Shown piece after piece: positions 16,266-24,372 of a DNA stretch of 64,000 nucleotides. The position numbers were made by a program, and so were the translations under genes. Origin of the DNA: QHXM01 sp963697975 (lineage in GTDB: Bacteria; Acidobacteriota; Blastocatellia; Pyrinomonadales; Pyrinomonadaceae); assembly GCA_963697975.1 (NCBI GenBank), contig OY969111.1, positions 4,030,001 to 4,094,000 on the forward strand, read 5' to 3'. Within the stretch, counting starts at the first letter, position 1. Each line of letters opens with the position of its first letter. The notes beneath the pieces are model-generated. The model was given only the letters and a program-made list of their open reading frames with translations. It did not search any database and had not been told where the DNA came from.

Positions 16266-17924
16266 ATGAGAAAGTCGCACCTGTTAATCCTCATCGGTCT
16301 GTTGCTATTGCTGCTGGCGATTAACCAACTGGCTCCTGTCAACAATCAGAGCGCCGCTTATGTCGGTGGTTTGCCCTGGTATGGGTGGCTGGGGATTCTT
16401 TTGTTGCTTCTCATGTTGGGATTACTATTCGCGCAACGTACCGCAGCACGAGCGCACCGCTTGCTCGAAAAACCAGCGCCGCCGGACTCGCCGGAACTTC
16501 GGAAGAGAAAAGAAGACGCCAGGCTACGCCGGGAGAAGTACGACCCAAATGGGCCGGAGTATCCACATCCATTTATCATTGATGCACACTGCATCGCCTG
16601 CAATGCCTGTGTCGAGGCTTGTCCGCACGACGTGCTGACGATGGCGGAGATAGAAGTTGAGGGTAAGAAGCGATTTGTCGCCAACGTCATCAGGGGTGAT
16701 TTATGCATGGAGGATACGTCTTGCGAGGCCATCTGCCCCACCAGTCCGAAAGCCTGCATCATCATCAACTCGACGAAAGAGGTTAAAACTCTACCCAAGC
16801 CGCCGCGTAATGATAAATATATGACCGAGGACGTACAGGGATGTTACGTCATTGGTGATGTGTCCGGCACACCGCTCATCAGGAACGCCGTCAAAGAGGG
16901 AGTAGAAGTCATCCGGCACATCCTGGACGACTTAAAAGTAGCTCCGCCGGAGCTAAAGGCCAAGCTGCCCCTGATCATCATTGGTATTGGGCCAGCGGGG
17001 CTGTCAGCCGCGCTGGCGGCAAAACAACAGAACCTGGAATTCGTGGGCCTTGAGCAGCACAGTGTGCTGTCGGCAATCGAAGGATACCCGAGCAACAAAC
17101 ATATCGAGTTCAAACCTGAGGATATGCAAACGAGTTCCAGTCTCCTGATGAAAAGCGCCGGGGATCGGCGCGAAAACATTCTGGAGTCTTGGATTAACAC
17201 TCTCGAAGAGAATTGCATCAAGATCAATAAAATGGAGCGCAGCGGCCAGAGTCCAGACATTGCAACAACCAATGTTATTAACGAAGGGGAAGTATGCACG
17301 GAAGTTAAGAGGGCTGAGGACGGCGATTACTTCACCGTCAGCACTGAGAGAGGGGCGGAGAAGGAAAAAAGGACATATCTGGCGCGCAGGGTCGTGCTCG
17401 CCATCGGGCTTCGCGGCGCAGCCATGAAACTGCGCAACCCGGAAGGGAATTTACTCGGTGAAGGCCTGGAGATTATGCGCGACGGCAAGCCCGTTAAAAA
17501 GGTTATGGACAGGTTATCCAGGCCGGAGGAGTTCAGAAACTGCAAGTTGATTGTCGTTGGCGGCGGCAACTCCGCGATTGAAACGGCGGTGAGTCTCGTC
17601 GCGCGCCGCAAAGGCGATCAGCTTGAGTTTCTTCCTCCGGGGGAAATTAACGACGTGACCATGTTAGTTCGCAGCGATTTTGGCAAGGACGTAAAGTTCA
17701 GAAACAAACAACAGGTTTACAAATGCAAAGACGAGGGCAAAATCAAAATCCGCTTTCGGACAGTGATCACAGAGGTTCACAAAGAACACGTTATCATTGA
17801 AGAGAAAGGTGCAAAAAAGCAGGAGGCGCTTGCGAATGATTTTGTCTTTGCAATGATCGGCGGCGAAAGCCCTGAAGAGTTTTTAAGAGCTATCGGTATA
17901 GACATACCCGAAGCTGAGAAATAG
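16266..17924 (+). CDS. Redox cassette 2, gene C paralogue: membrane ferredoxin / TrxR-like flavoprotein
   Basis: A 552-residue paralogue of the 9988 protein with the same domain order: two N-terminal spans, two-cluster ferredoxin (CIACNACVEACPHDV; CMEDTSCEAICP), the displaced GD motif (GCYVIGDVSG, then PLIRNAVKEG), FAD motif GIGPAGLSAA and NAD(P) motif VGGGNSAIETA. It is longer because of insertions after the ferredoxin's first Cys block and a segment near residue 320 (MERSGQSPDIATTNVINEG) not present in copy 1. There is no TrxR-type CxxC. It ends the cassette; no clear terminator follows. Confidence 0.75.
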   Translation: MRKSHLLILIGLLLLLLAINQLAPVNNQSAAYVGGLPWYGWLGILLLLLMLGLLFAQRTAARAHRLLEKPAPPDSPELRKRKEDARLRREKYDPNGPEYPHPFIIDAHCIACNACVEACPHDVLTMAEIEVEGKKRFVANVIRGDLCMEDTSCEAICPTSPKACIIINSTKEVKTLPKPPRNDKYMTEDVQGCYVIGDVSGTPLIRNAVKEGVEVIRHILDDLKVAPPELKAKLPLIIIGIGPAGLSAALAAKQQNLEFVGLEQHSVLSAIEGYPSNKHIEFKPEDMQTSSSLLMKSAGDRRENILESWINTLEENCIKINKMERSGQSPDIATTNVINEGEVCTEVKRAEDGDYFTVSTERGAEKEKRTYLARRVVLAIGLRGAAMKLRNPEGNLLGEGLEIMRDGKPVKKVMDRLSRPEEFRNCKLIVVGGGNSAIETAVSLVARRKGDQLEFLPPGEINDVTMLVRSDFGKDVKFRNKQQVYKCKDEGKIKIRFRTVITEVHKEHVIIEEKGAKKQEALANDFVFAMIGGESPEEFLRAIGIDIPEAEK

Positions 17925-18092
17925 CTTGATCCTCGAATCTCTATCCGAAGAACTCATCCTGTTCCGGTCCCTCAGTTGTTGTGCGGCGAGGTCTTTGGCT
18001 TGTTTTAATGCCTTCGGGGGGCAATCAGGATTGCGCTTGAAGCCGTGATAATACCTGGCCAGAAGTGGACACGTTCAGCCCCCTGAGTTCTC

Positions 18093-18620
18093 CTAACGCC
18101 CCTTTCTTGCCTCAATCCCCGCACGGGCTTTTTTGTAATCACTGTCTGTCGGGACACATCCTCTGCCTTCGTCATTTGCTTTCAAATATTCAGTATTTAA
18201 CGCTTTGAAGTCGGTGACTAAAGCGGGGCGGTTCGCCGGTTGGTCCTGATATTCAGCCATAAGCAGGCCGAGCCGGTGATTAATACTGCTGTAGACATCT
18301 CCGGCGTTCGTGTGACATTCGACCTCTTTTTGGAAATTAAAGAAAGTCTGGATGCCTGCTAAAGCGGCGGCCAGGAAGGATAGCGCCTTAATAACGGTTG
18401 TGATCCTGCTTGGAACTTCAACGACTTCCTCAATCAAGCCGGAACCAATTAAGACGTTAAGCACTATCACAATGACGCCAATGATCTTCGCATTTCTATT
18501 CTTACGCTGTGCCGCGATAAAATGCGCGCTTTTGACGACCCGGGAATCATCGAAAAGCTTCTGCATCACGGCGAGGATGCCATCTTTTCCGTTTGCCGTG
18601 GGAGGTACGGGTGCAGCCAT
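18093..18620 (-). CDS. SLATT-like two-TM membrane protein, orphan
   Basis: A 175-residue protein. ATG 18620 has AAGGAG eight bases upstream, so the frame's earlier start at 18656 is not needed. Two adjacent hydrophobic spans (IIGVIVIVLNVLIGSG and ALSFLAAALAGIQTFFNF) are followed by a helical segment with a conserved-looking His (ECHTNAGDVYSSINHRL). This matches the layout of SLATT domains, predicted pore-forming effectors of nucleotide-signalling defence systems. No CD-NTase, SLOG or TIR partner lies nearby. The assignment is by pattern only; a different 2TM family is possible. Confidence 0.55.
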   Translation of the reverse strand: MAAPVPPTANGKDGILAVMQKLFDDSRVVKSAHFIAAQRKNRNAKIIGVIVIVLNVLIGSGLIEEVVEVPSRITTVIKALSFLAAALAGIQTFFNFQKEVECHTNAGDVYSSINHRLGLLMAEYQDQPANRPALVTDFKALNTEYLKANDEGRGCVPTDSDYKKARAGIEARKGR

Positions 18621-19108
18621 TTGCTTGTCTCCTTTTTTATTTAGATAGGCATTCAATCCAAAACGGTCAGGCGTTTTTGCGTGCGAGGTTGTTCGTGAAC
18701 TACTGCTTAAAATTTATGCCTGATGAACTGAGAGCCTCTGATGTAACAAGAAGTCGGTGCAACGCCGCCACATATGCGAAATAGCCGTTGTTAATGACGC
18801 TCGTTGCGCCGCAGAATCTAGCACATTCCTATCCTTCGTCAATACTTTTTAAAGACGATTCCATAACTCTGCCCATAAGGCGGGAAACGTCCCATGTTCC
18901 AGCGACGAGCGCTCGCAAACAAAAAAGCCCGTGTTTACGGGCTTTTCTCCGGGAAAATCAAATCCTTCAATGTGAAGAATCAAATCCCCGGAAATGGAAA
19001 AATTAAATCCCTGCCGAGTCAAAAACCTCACCATAATTGCGTTGTGCAACTACGCCGGAGTGCAAGTGTCAGCATCCGCTTGAGGGCAACGTAATTGACT
19101 AGTGTCTT
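18621..19108. other. Gene-free interval with dispersed repeat
   Basis: Apart from the repeat at 18921-19020, I see no gene. Short open frames here lack ribosome-binding sites and recognisable products. Confidence 0.4.
18921..19020 (-). repeat. Dispersed terminator-iteron element, copy 1
   Basis: A perfect stem (AAAAGCCCGTG with TACGGGCTTTT, 18921-18946) is followed by three degenerate units of about 22 bases ending in ATCAAATCC or TTAAATCCC. On the minus strand the stem ends in a T-run and would work as a terminator. A second copy is at 42652. Confidence 0.6.
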
Positions 19109-20248
19109 TTATACTTTGATGAAAATTCGCTTGCGGTACAGAATAGCCGCCACGCCGAGCCAGAGCAGCACCATGCAGATGGCGAACAGGAGCGAGGCGC
19201 ACTTGGGCGATGCCCACGATGCGAACAGGTGTTCGTAGACGAAGGTTTGTAAATCCACTCGGCTATCGTCGGCGCGTGTGAACGTGACGAGCGAGATGAG
19301 GCGCGAGAAAAGTTCCGAGAGGAAATAGATGGCGAGCGCATTCGTGCCGAAGATGAGGAAGGGCTTCGCCCATCGTCGCACGCCCTTTATGTCAACGAGC
19401 CAGAAGCAAATGGCCAGTAGTTGAAGACCTAAGCCAGCCGTCAAGAGGACGTAAGAACTCGTCCACAGCGCCTTGTTGATGGGAAACCAGAAGCCCCACG
19501 CCCAGCCAGCAACGACAAGACTCGCGCCCACAACGAACATCCCTGCGACTTTCTCCATCTCCGACCGGCGCAGCCGCAGCCACTGGCCCGTGAGTACGCC
19601 CGCGAGCGTCGTCGCAATCGCAGGCAACGTGCTCAGTATCCCCTCCGGGTCGTAGAGAGGTTTCCAGATGTGCCGCCCGAACAGCGTCCGGTCAACATAG
19701 GCCGCGATGTTCCCCTCCATGCTCAGATCACCTGCGCCGAAACCGGGCACAGGAATCAAGACCATCGCCGCCCAGTAAAGCAGCAGGAGCGAAGCCGCTA
19801 TAACTGCCTGCGTCCGCCACTTAGTGTTTAAGAAAATCACCGAGGCGATGAGGTAGCAGACCGCGATGCGTTGGAGGACGCCGGGGATACGCAAGGTTGA
19901 GAGGTCGTAGCGGGGAAAGCCCGCGAGGAAGAGTCCGAGTCCGAAGATGATGAGAGAGCGTCGAATGATCTTCAGGTAGAGGTCGCGCTTCGGGCCACCG
20001 CTATCATTGCGCCAACCGAGCGCGAGCGTGATGGAGACGCCGACGATGAAGAGGAAGAAGGGAAAGATGAGATCGGTCGGCGTCCAGCCGTGCCACGCGG
20101 CGTGTTCCAGCGGCGAATAAATCGCCTCCCAGGAGCCGGGGTTGTTGACGAGGATCATCCCGGCGATGGTTAACCCACGAAAAACGTCGAGCGAGGCCAT
20201 GCGGCCCGCCGTCTGCGTCCCTCCTTGCTCCGCGCTCAACGCCTCCAT
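19109..20248 (-). CDS. HGSNAT/NagX-like transmembrane N-acetyltransferase (DUF5009)
   Basis: A 379-residue protein with about ten membrane spans. The N-terminal signature SLDVFRGLTIAGMILVNNPG, then the loop HAAWHGWTPTDLIFPFFLF, is typical of the heparan-alpha-glucosaminide N-acetyltransferase family, where a loop His carries acetyl from cytosolic acetyl-CoA to an amino sugar on the other side. Bacterial members sit in GlcNAc or chitin utilisation loci. GAGAGGA lies four to five bases before the ATG. It is last in a minus-strand run with the GlmM, SMP-30 and GlmM-like genes, 47 bases after glmM. Confidence 0.75.
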   Translation of the reverse strand: MEALSAEQGGTQTAGRMASLDVFRGLTIAGMILVNNPGSWEAIYSPLEHAAWHGWTPTDLIFPFFLFIVGVSITLALGWRNDSGGPKRDLYLKIIRRSLIIFGLGLFLAGFPRYDLSTLRIPGVLQRIAVCYLIASVIFLNTKWRTQAVIAASLLLLYWAAMVLIPVPGFGAGDLSMEGNIAAYVDRTLFGRHIWKPLYDPEGILSTLPAIATTLAGVLTGQWLRLRRSEMEKVAGMFVVGASLVVAGWAWGFWFPINKALWTSSYVLLTAGLGLQLLAICFWLVDIKGVRRWAKPFLIFGTNALAIYFLSELFSRLISLVTFTRADDSRVDLQTFVYEHLFASWASPKCASLLFAICMVLLWLGVAAILYRKRIFIKV

Positions 20249-20295
20249 CGTTTCCTCTCGACCGATTTCATCAGTCCGTTAAAAGATTACCGCCT

Positions 20296-21666
20296 TCAGG
20301 CATCCAGGCAGGCGCGCACGCGCCCCTTCACGTCCTCGATCATGCCGCTTGCTCTCTCCTGGTCTTTCGCCTCCGCGACGATACGGATGATGGGTTCGGT
20401 ATTCGAGCCGCGCACGAGGAACCAGCCGTCGGGCGTCGTTACCTTAACGCCGTCGCGCAAATCCATCGGCAGTCGTGCGTACTCATCCCTGACCATCCTC
20501 AACACTGCGCGAATTTTGTCAGAGCGGCAGGCCAACTTCTCCTTAATCATGTGGGAGCGCGGCAAATCATTGATTAACTCCGAGATCGTTTGATTCGTCT
20601 CGGCGAGCAGGTGTAGGACGAGCGCCATCCCGACCAGGCTATCGCGCGCGAAGTTGATACGTGGGTAGATGACGCCGCCGTTGCCCTCGCCGCCGATGAT
20701 TGCGCCTCGGCGCAACATCTCCTCGGCCACATTAGCCTCGCCGATCTTTGAGCGGTAAATGGGGCAGTCGAACCGCGCGGCCACCGCGTCGAGCGCGCTC
20801 GTCGTCGAAAGGTTCGCCACAATGGGGCCGCGCTCGCGGCCCAACACATACCGCGCCGCAAGCACCAGCGTGTACTCCTCGCCAATCGCAAGCCCGCGCT
20901 CAGAGACGATTGCCAGACGATCGGCATCCATGTCTTGCGCGAACCCTACATCGCAACCATATTCTCTTACGGCAGCGCAGAGAGCGCCGAGGTTCTCCTC
21001 GATTGGCTCTGCGCCGCGCGGAAAGAGACCGTCCGGGGTTACGTTTAAGGTCACGACCTCGACGCCGAGCGCTTCAAGCAGACGCGGCGCGACGACAGAA
21101 CCTGCCCCGTTGCACGAATCAATCGCCACCCGAAGTCTGCGCGCGCCCTGCGGCCCACGGGGTAATAGGCCGAGTGCGTCCAGTATGGTCTTGATGTGCA
21201 GATCGATTGCCCCGGCTGACGGCTCTACGGATCGCATCTCAAGGCCCGCGACCTTCCTGTATTCGCCCTGATGATAAATGTCCAGAAGCTGTCGGGCCTG
21301 CGCGTCGGCGAGGAAGAGTCCGGCGGAGTTGATGAATTTCAGGGCGTTCCATTCAGCCGGGTTGTGGCTGGCCGTGATACAGATGCCGCCGCGCGCTCTC
21401 CTCTGGCGCACCAGCAGTTGCACGGTCGGGACGGGACAGATGTCCAGGTCAACCACGCGACAGCCGCTTGAGAGTAAGCCAGCCACGACCGCTTGCCGTA
21501 CCATCTCGCCAGACGTGCGCGTGTCGCGCCCGATGACGATAACGCCCGGCCCCGTGTAGGTTCCGAACGCCTGCGCGAAGCGCACCAGCAGTGTCGGCGT
21601 CAACGACTCGCCGACGACGCCGCGCACGCCCGAGATGCTGATTTTGAGAGTCGGTATCGCTTGCAT
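20296..21666 (-). CDS. glmM: Phosphoglucosamine mutase
   Basis: A 456-residue alpha-D-phosphohexomutase that interconverts glucosamine-6-P and glucosamine-1-P for UDP-GlcNAc synthesis. The catalytic phosphoserine loop is intact (CITASHNPAEWNALKF, S100). The metal loop reads DMDADR, the sugar loop GGEGNGGVIYP, and the phosphate-binding end RGSNTEPIIRIVAEA. The short N-terminus ISGVRG and the GEGNGG loop resemble the archaeal-type subfamily. ATG 21666 is chosen because further upstream the frame runs through a hairpin. That hairpin abuts the start codon, leaving no ordinary Shine-Dalgarno. A paralogue lies two genes upstream (22749). Confidence 0.85.
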   Translation of the reverse strand: MQAIPTLKISISGVRGVVGESLTPTLLVRFAQAFGTYTGPGVIVIGRDTRTSGEMVRQAVVAGLLSSGCRVVDLDICPVPTVQLLVRQRRARGGICITASHNPAEWNALKFINSAGLFLADAQARQLLDIYHQGEYRKVAGLEMRSVEPSAGAIDLHIKTILDALGLLPRGPQGARRLRVAIDSCNGAGSVVAPRLLEALGVEVVTLNVTPDGLFPRGAEPIEENLGALCAAVREYGCDVGFAQDMDADRLAIVSERGLAIGEEYTLVLAARYVLGRERGPIVANLSTTSALDAVAARFDCPIYRSKIGEANVAEEMLRRGAIIGGEGNGGVIYPRINFARDSLVGMALVLHLLAETNQTISELINDLPRSHMIKEKLACRSDKIRAVLRMVRDEYARLPMDLRDGVKVTTPDGWFLVRGSNTEPIIRIVAEAKDQERASGMIEDVKGRVRACLDA

Positions 21667-21672
21667 AAAAAG

Positions 21673-21743
21673 GGTGATAAGTGATGGGTGATAGGTGATA
21701 GGAAAGAACAGGCTTTTCACCTATTACCCATCACCTATCACTT
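21673..21743. repeat. GTGATAG-family hairpin, copy 2
   Basis: Arms 21673-21702 and 21716-21743 are built from GTGATGG/GTGATAG heptamers. It lies between glmM and the SMP-30-like gene, holds the latter's stop codon (21738-21740), and ends six bases before the glmM start. Confidence 0.8.
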
Positions 21744-22673
21744 CCTCAAAATCTTGAGTCCCTTCACGCCTTTCAGGTCGAGGCGAAAGAGACCGCCTCT
21801 GGTGGTCTTCTCTTCGCCGAGCGCGCCTGTGACATAGAGTTGATCCAGCCGTGTGCCGCCGAAGGCCACGTTGCTCGTGGTGAGATTGCCCGCTTCGTAT
21901 CGGCGCAGGAGTTTTCCCTCAGGGCTTAAGACTTGTACCTGTCGCATGCCGTAGTGCGCGATGTAGAGATTGCCTTCGCGGTCAAGGCAGATGCCGTCAG
22001 GCTCGTTCGCTATTTGCTCGCCCTCCTTCGTGGGGAGATTGGCGAAGACGCGCATCCGTCCGACACGGCTTGGTGCGATCAGGTCGTAGCTCAAAATGCG
22101 GTTGCGGTTGCTCTCTCCGACGAGCAGCGTCTTTCCGTCTGGCCGAAGTGCGATGCCGTTCGGAAACGCCAACCCCTCCGCGACGAGATGAGTCTTACCC
22201 CGCGCGTCAACGTAATGAACTGTGCCAATGGGGTTCAGCAGGCTCGAGCCACCGGGGTCTGTGAAATAGAATCCGCCCTTCGTGTCAAGCGTCAGGTCAT
22301 TGGGTGCGCGCAGGGGCTTGCCGTCATACTCCGAAGCAGCCTTGTCTAGAATCTTGCCCGCAGCGTCGAGGCGCAGCACAGCGTGCTGGCTGCCGTCGCA
22401 GACGAGGTGTGTGCCGTCGGGCAGAATCTTATGGCCGTTGGGCGCGCCCGTCTCAGCCCACAGCTTTGCTTCGCCGTCCGCGCCGACGCGATAGATGACG
22501 CCGTGATAAACATCTGAGATGTAAACCGCGCCATCAGCGTCAACGACGACTCCCTCGCTGTAGCCGGGCACTTCAACGATTTTGATGGCCCGGACTTCAC
22601 TCTCCATCGGTAGTCCCGCGTCAGTGAATGACGTATGAATCAAGACGAGTGCCAATAGAAAATTCTTAATCAC
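21738..22673 (-). CDS. Secreted SMP-30/gluconolactonase-like beta-propeller
   Basis: A 311-residue protein with a short signal peptide (MIKNFLLALVLIHTSFTDAG) and repeated propeller blades, each with a D-G/K-G turn (VVDADGAVYISDV, LDTKGGFYFTDPGG, LRPDGKTLLVGESN, LDREGNLYIAHYG). APNDLTLD and FPNGIALRPDG match the SMP-30/lactonase family metal-site surroundings. The substrate is likely a sugar lactone or similar, but a lyase-like (Vgb) propeller is also possible. It sits in the amino-sugar run between the two GlmM genes. Confidence 0.65.
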   Translation of the reverse strand: MIKNFLLALVLIHTSFTDAGLPMESEVRAIKIVEVPGYSEGVVVDADGAVYISDVYHGVIYRVGADGEAKLWAETGAPNGHKILPDGTHLVCDGSQHAVLRLDAAGKILDKAASEYDGKPLRAPNDLTLDTKGGFYFTDPGGSSLLNPIGTVHYVDARGKTHLVAEGLAFPNGIALRPDGKTLLVGESNRNRILSYDLIAPSRVGRMRVFANLPTKEGEQIANEPDGICLDREGNLYIAHYGMRQVQVLSPEGKLLRRYEAGNLTTSNVAFGGTRLDQLYVTGALGEEKTTRGGLFRLDLKGVKGLKILRK

Positions 22674-22748
22674 AATGTTGTTTACTCCGTCGTTTATTCA
22701 GAAGGTGAGCTTTGTCTCTTCAGAAGTCTGCCCAAAGTTAGACACCAA

Positions 22749-24095
22749 TTACTTCACAACACGGTCGCGTGCCCAGTCGAGCAGTTCATGCGCGCGCGGC
22801 GCAGTGTCGGCCTCCGCGATGATACGGATCATCGACTCCGTGTTCGAGACGCGCACGTGCGCCCAGCCGTCTGGCCACGAAACCTTGATCCCGTCGGTTT
22901 CATCGTAGTCAAGCCTTTCTCTTTCTAACTCGTCGCGCATACGCTGCAAGAGCGAGTGGATTCGGTCGGGCTTGACCGCCATGTTGTGCTTGAGCATGGT
23001 GAAATGCGGAAGCGCGGCGGCCAGCTCGGACAATGGCTCGCCCGTCTGCGCCATGTGTTCGAGAATGAGGCCGACTGCCGCCGCGCTGTCGTGCGTCCAC
23101 TGCACGCGCGGGACGATCACGCCCCCGCTCCCCTCGCCGCCAATCACGGCATCAGCTTCGATCATCGCTTCGGAAATGAATGCCTGCCCCACGGGCGTGT
23201 GCAAAACGTGCGCGCCGTGTCGCGCGGCCACGCGCTCGACTGCCATACTGGTCGAGATGTTCGTCACGACCGCGCCGACCTCCCGCCTCAACTGAATCTC
23301 CGCCGCGATACAGAGCGTCGCCTCCTCGGACAGCATCTCGCCGGTTTCTGTGACAAGCCCGAGCCGCTCTCCATCCGCGTCGTGCGCCAACCCGACGTGC
23401 GCGCGTCCCGCGAGGACGACGGCGCGGAGTTGCGTCATCGTCTGCGGCCCCGGCTCAGGTGCGTGCGGGAAAGGAGCGGCGGGGTCGTCGTTGACGGCCA
23501 GCACGTTGCAGCCAAGCGCGTCGAGCCAGCGCGGAGACAAAAGCGAGCAGGAACTGTTGCAGCAGTCTACGGCGACCGTCAACCGGCGCGCCCTGATTGA
23601 CTCAATGTCGAAGGCGCGAGAGAGAATTTCTAGATGATGGGAGATTGCATCCGCGCGTTCAACACGGCTTTGAATTTGTTCCCAGGTGGCTTTGGCGAAC
23701 TCCCCCTGGTGGAAAATGTCCAGCAGTTCGTCAGCCTGCATCAAGTTCAAATAGAGGCCGTCGCCGCGGACGAACTTCAGCGCATTCCAAGGCTCTGGAT
23801 TGTGGCCCGCCGTGATCGAGATGCCGCCCTCTGCTCCGAGCCAGGAGACGGCGAGTTGAAGGCTCGGCGTCGGGCACACATCCAGGTCAATAACTTCACA
23901 TCCGGCGGCGAGCAGCCCTGAGACGACCGCCGCGTGGACCATCGGCCCCGAAGAGCGCGTGTCGCGGCAGACGAGAATACGCCCCGAGTCGAGGTAGGTG
24001 CCGAAAGCCTGCGCAAACGCCACCGCCAGCTCCGGCGTGAAGGTTTCCCCCACAACCCCACGCACTCCGCTGATGCCGATCTTGAGCGAGTTCAC
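22749..24095 (-). CDS. GlmM-like phosphohexomutase paralogue lacking the catalytic serine
   Basis: A 448-residue protein, collinear with the GlmM at 20296 (ISGVRGVVGETFTPEL start; GGEGSGGVIVP sugar loop). The phosphoserine loop reads ITAGHNPEPWNALKF, so the nucleophile position is Gly97. The metal loop reads DADGER (D239-R244), with Glu in place of the third Asp. The end reads RVSNTESMIRIIAEA, with Ser for the usual Pro. Folding residues are kept but phosphoryl transfer by the usual mechanism looks impossible. A regulatory, binding or altered-chemistry role is inferred. The start codon is GTG. It is first in the minus-strand amino-sugar run. Confidence 0.75.
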   Translation of the reverse strand: MNSLKIGISGVRGVVGETFTPELAVAFAQAFGTYLDSGRILVCRDTRSSGPMVHAAVVSGLLAAGCEVIDLDVCPTPSLQLAVSWLGAEGGISITAGHNPEPWNALKFVRGDGLYLNLMQADELLDIFHQGEFAKATWEQIQSRVERADAISHHLEILSRAFDIESIRARRLTVAVDCCNSSCSLLSPRWLDALGCNVLAVNDDPAAPFPHAPEPGPQTMTQLRAVVLAGRAHVGLAHDADGERLGLVTETGEMLSEEATLCIAAEIQLRREVGAVVTNISTSMAVERVAARHGAHVLHTPVGQAFISEAMIEADAVIGGEGSGGVIVPRVQWTHDSAAAVGLILEHMAQTGEPLSELAAALPHFTMLKHNMAVKPDRIHSLLQRMRDELERERLDYDETDGIKVSWPDGWAHVRVSNTESMIRIIAEADTAPRAHELLDWARDRVVK

Positions 24096-24372
24096 ACCTA
24101 TCTCTTCATATAAAACGGTCAGTTCAGACCAAACGTTAGTTTGATGTACGGGTGCGTGGGCGACGGGCGGCGCACGTCCGCAGGTAAAAAGGCTCGATTT
24201 CAGTCGTCTTTGAGTCGCGCCGACGGGTTACATTAGCTTTTACAGGTGTTGATTCAGTAACCTCAAGTATGACACCGTAAGTTACGCCGCCTGAGTAGGT
24301 TCATCGGCGAAACTCTCAACCTTTCTAAGACCAGGCAAGTCCGAATCGGCTGACCCCTTCTTCGAGGAACAC

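Noticed and set aside
18921..19020. 22-base units considered as plasmid-type replication iterons or an attC site
   Set aside because: No replication or integrase gene is near, and a second copy lies beside the pilus cluster; a dispersed repeat fits better.
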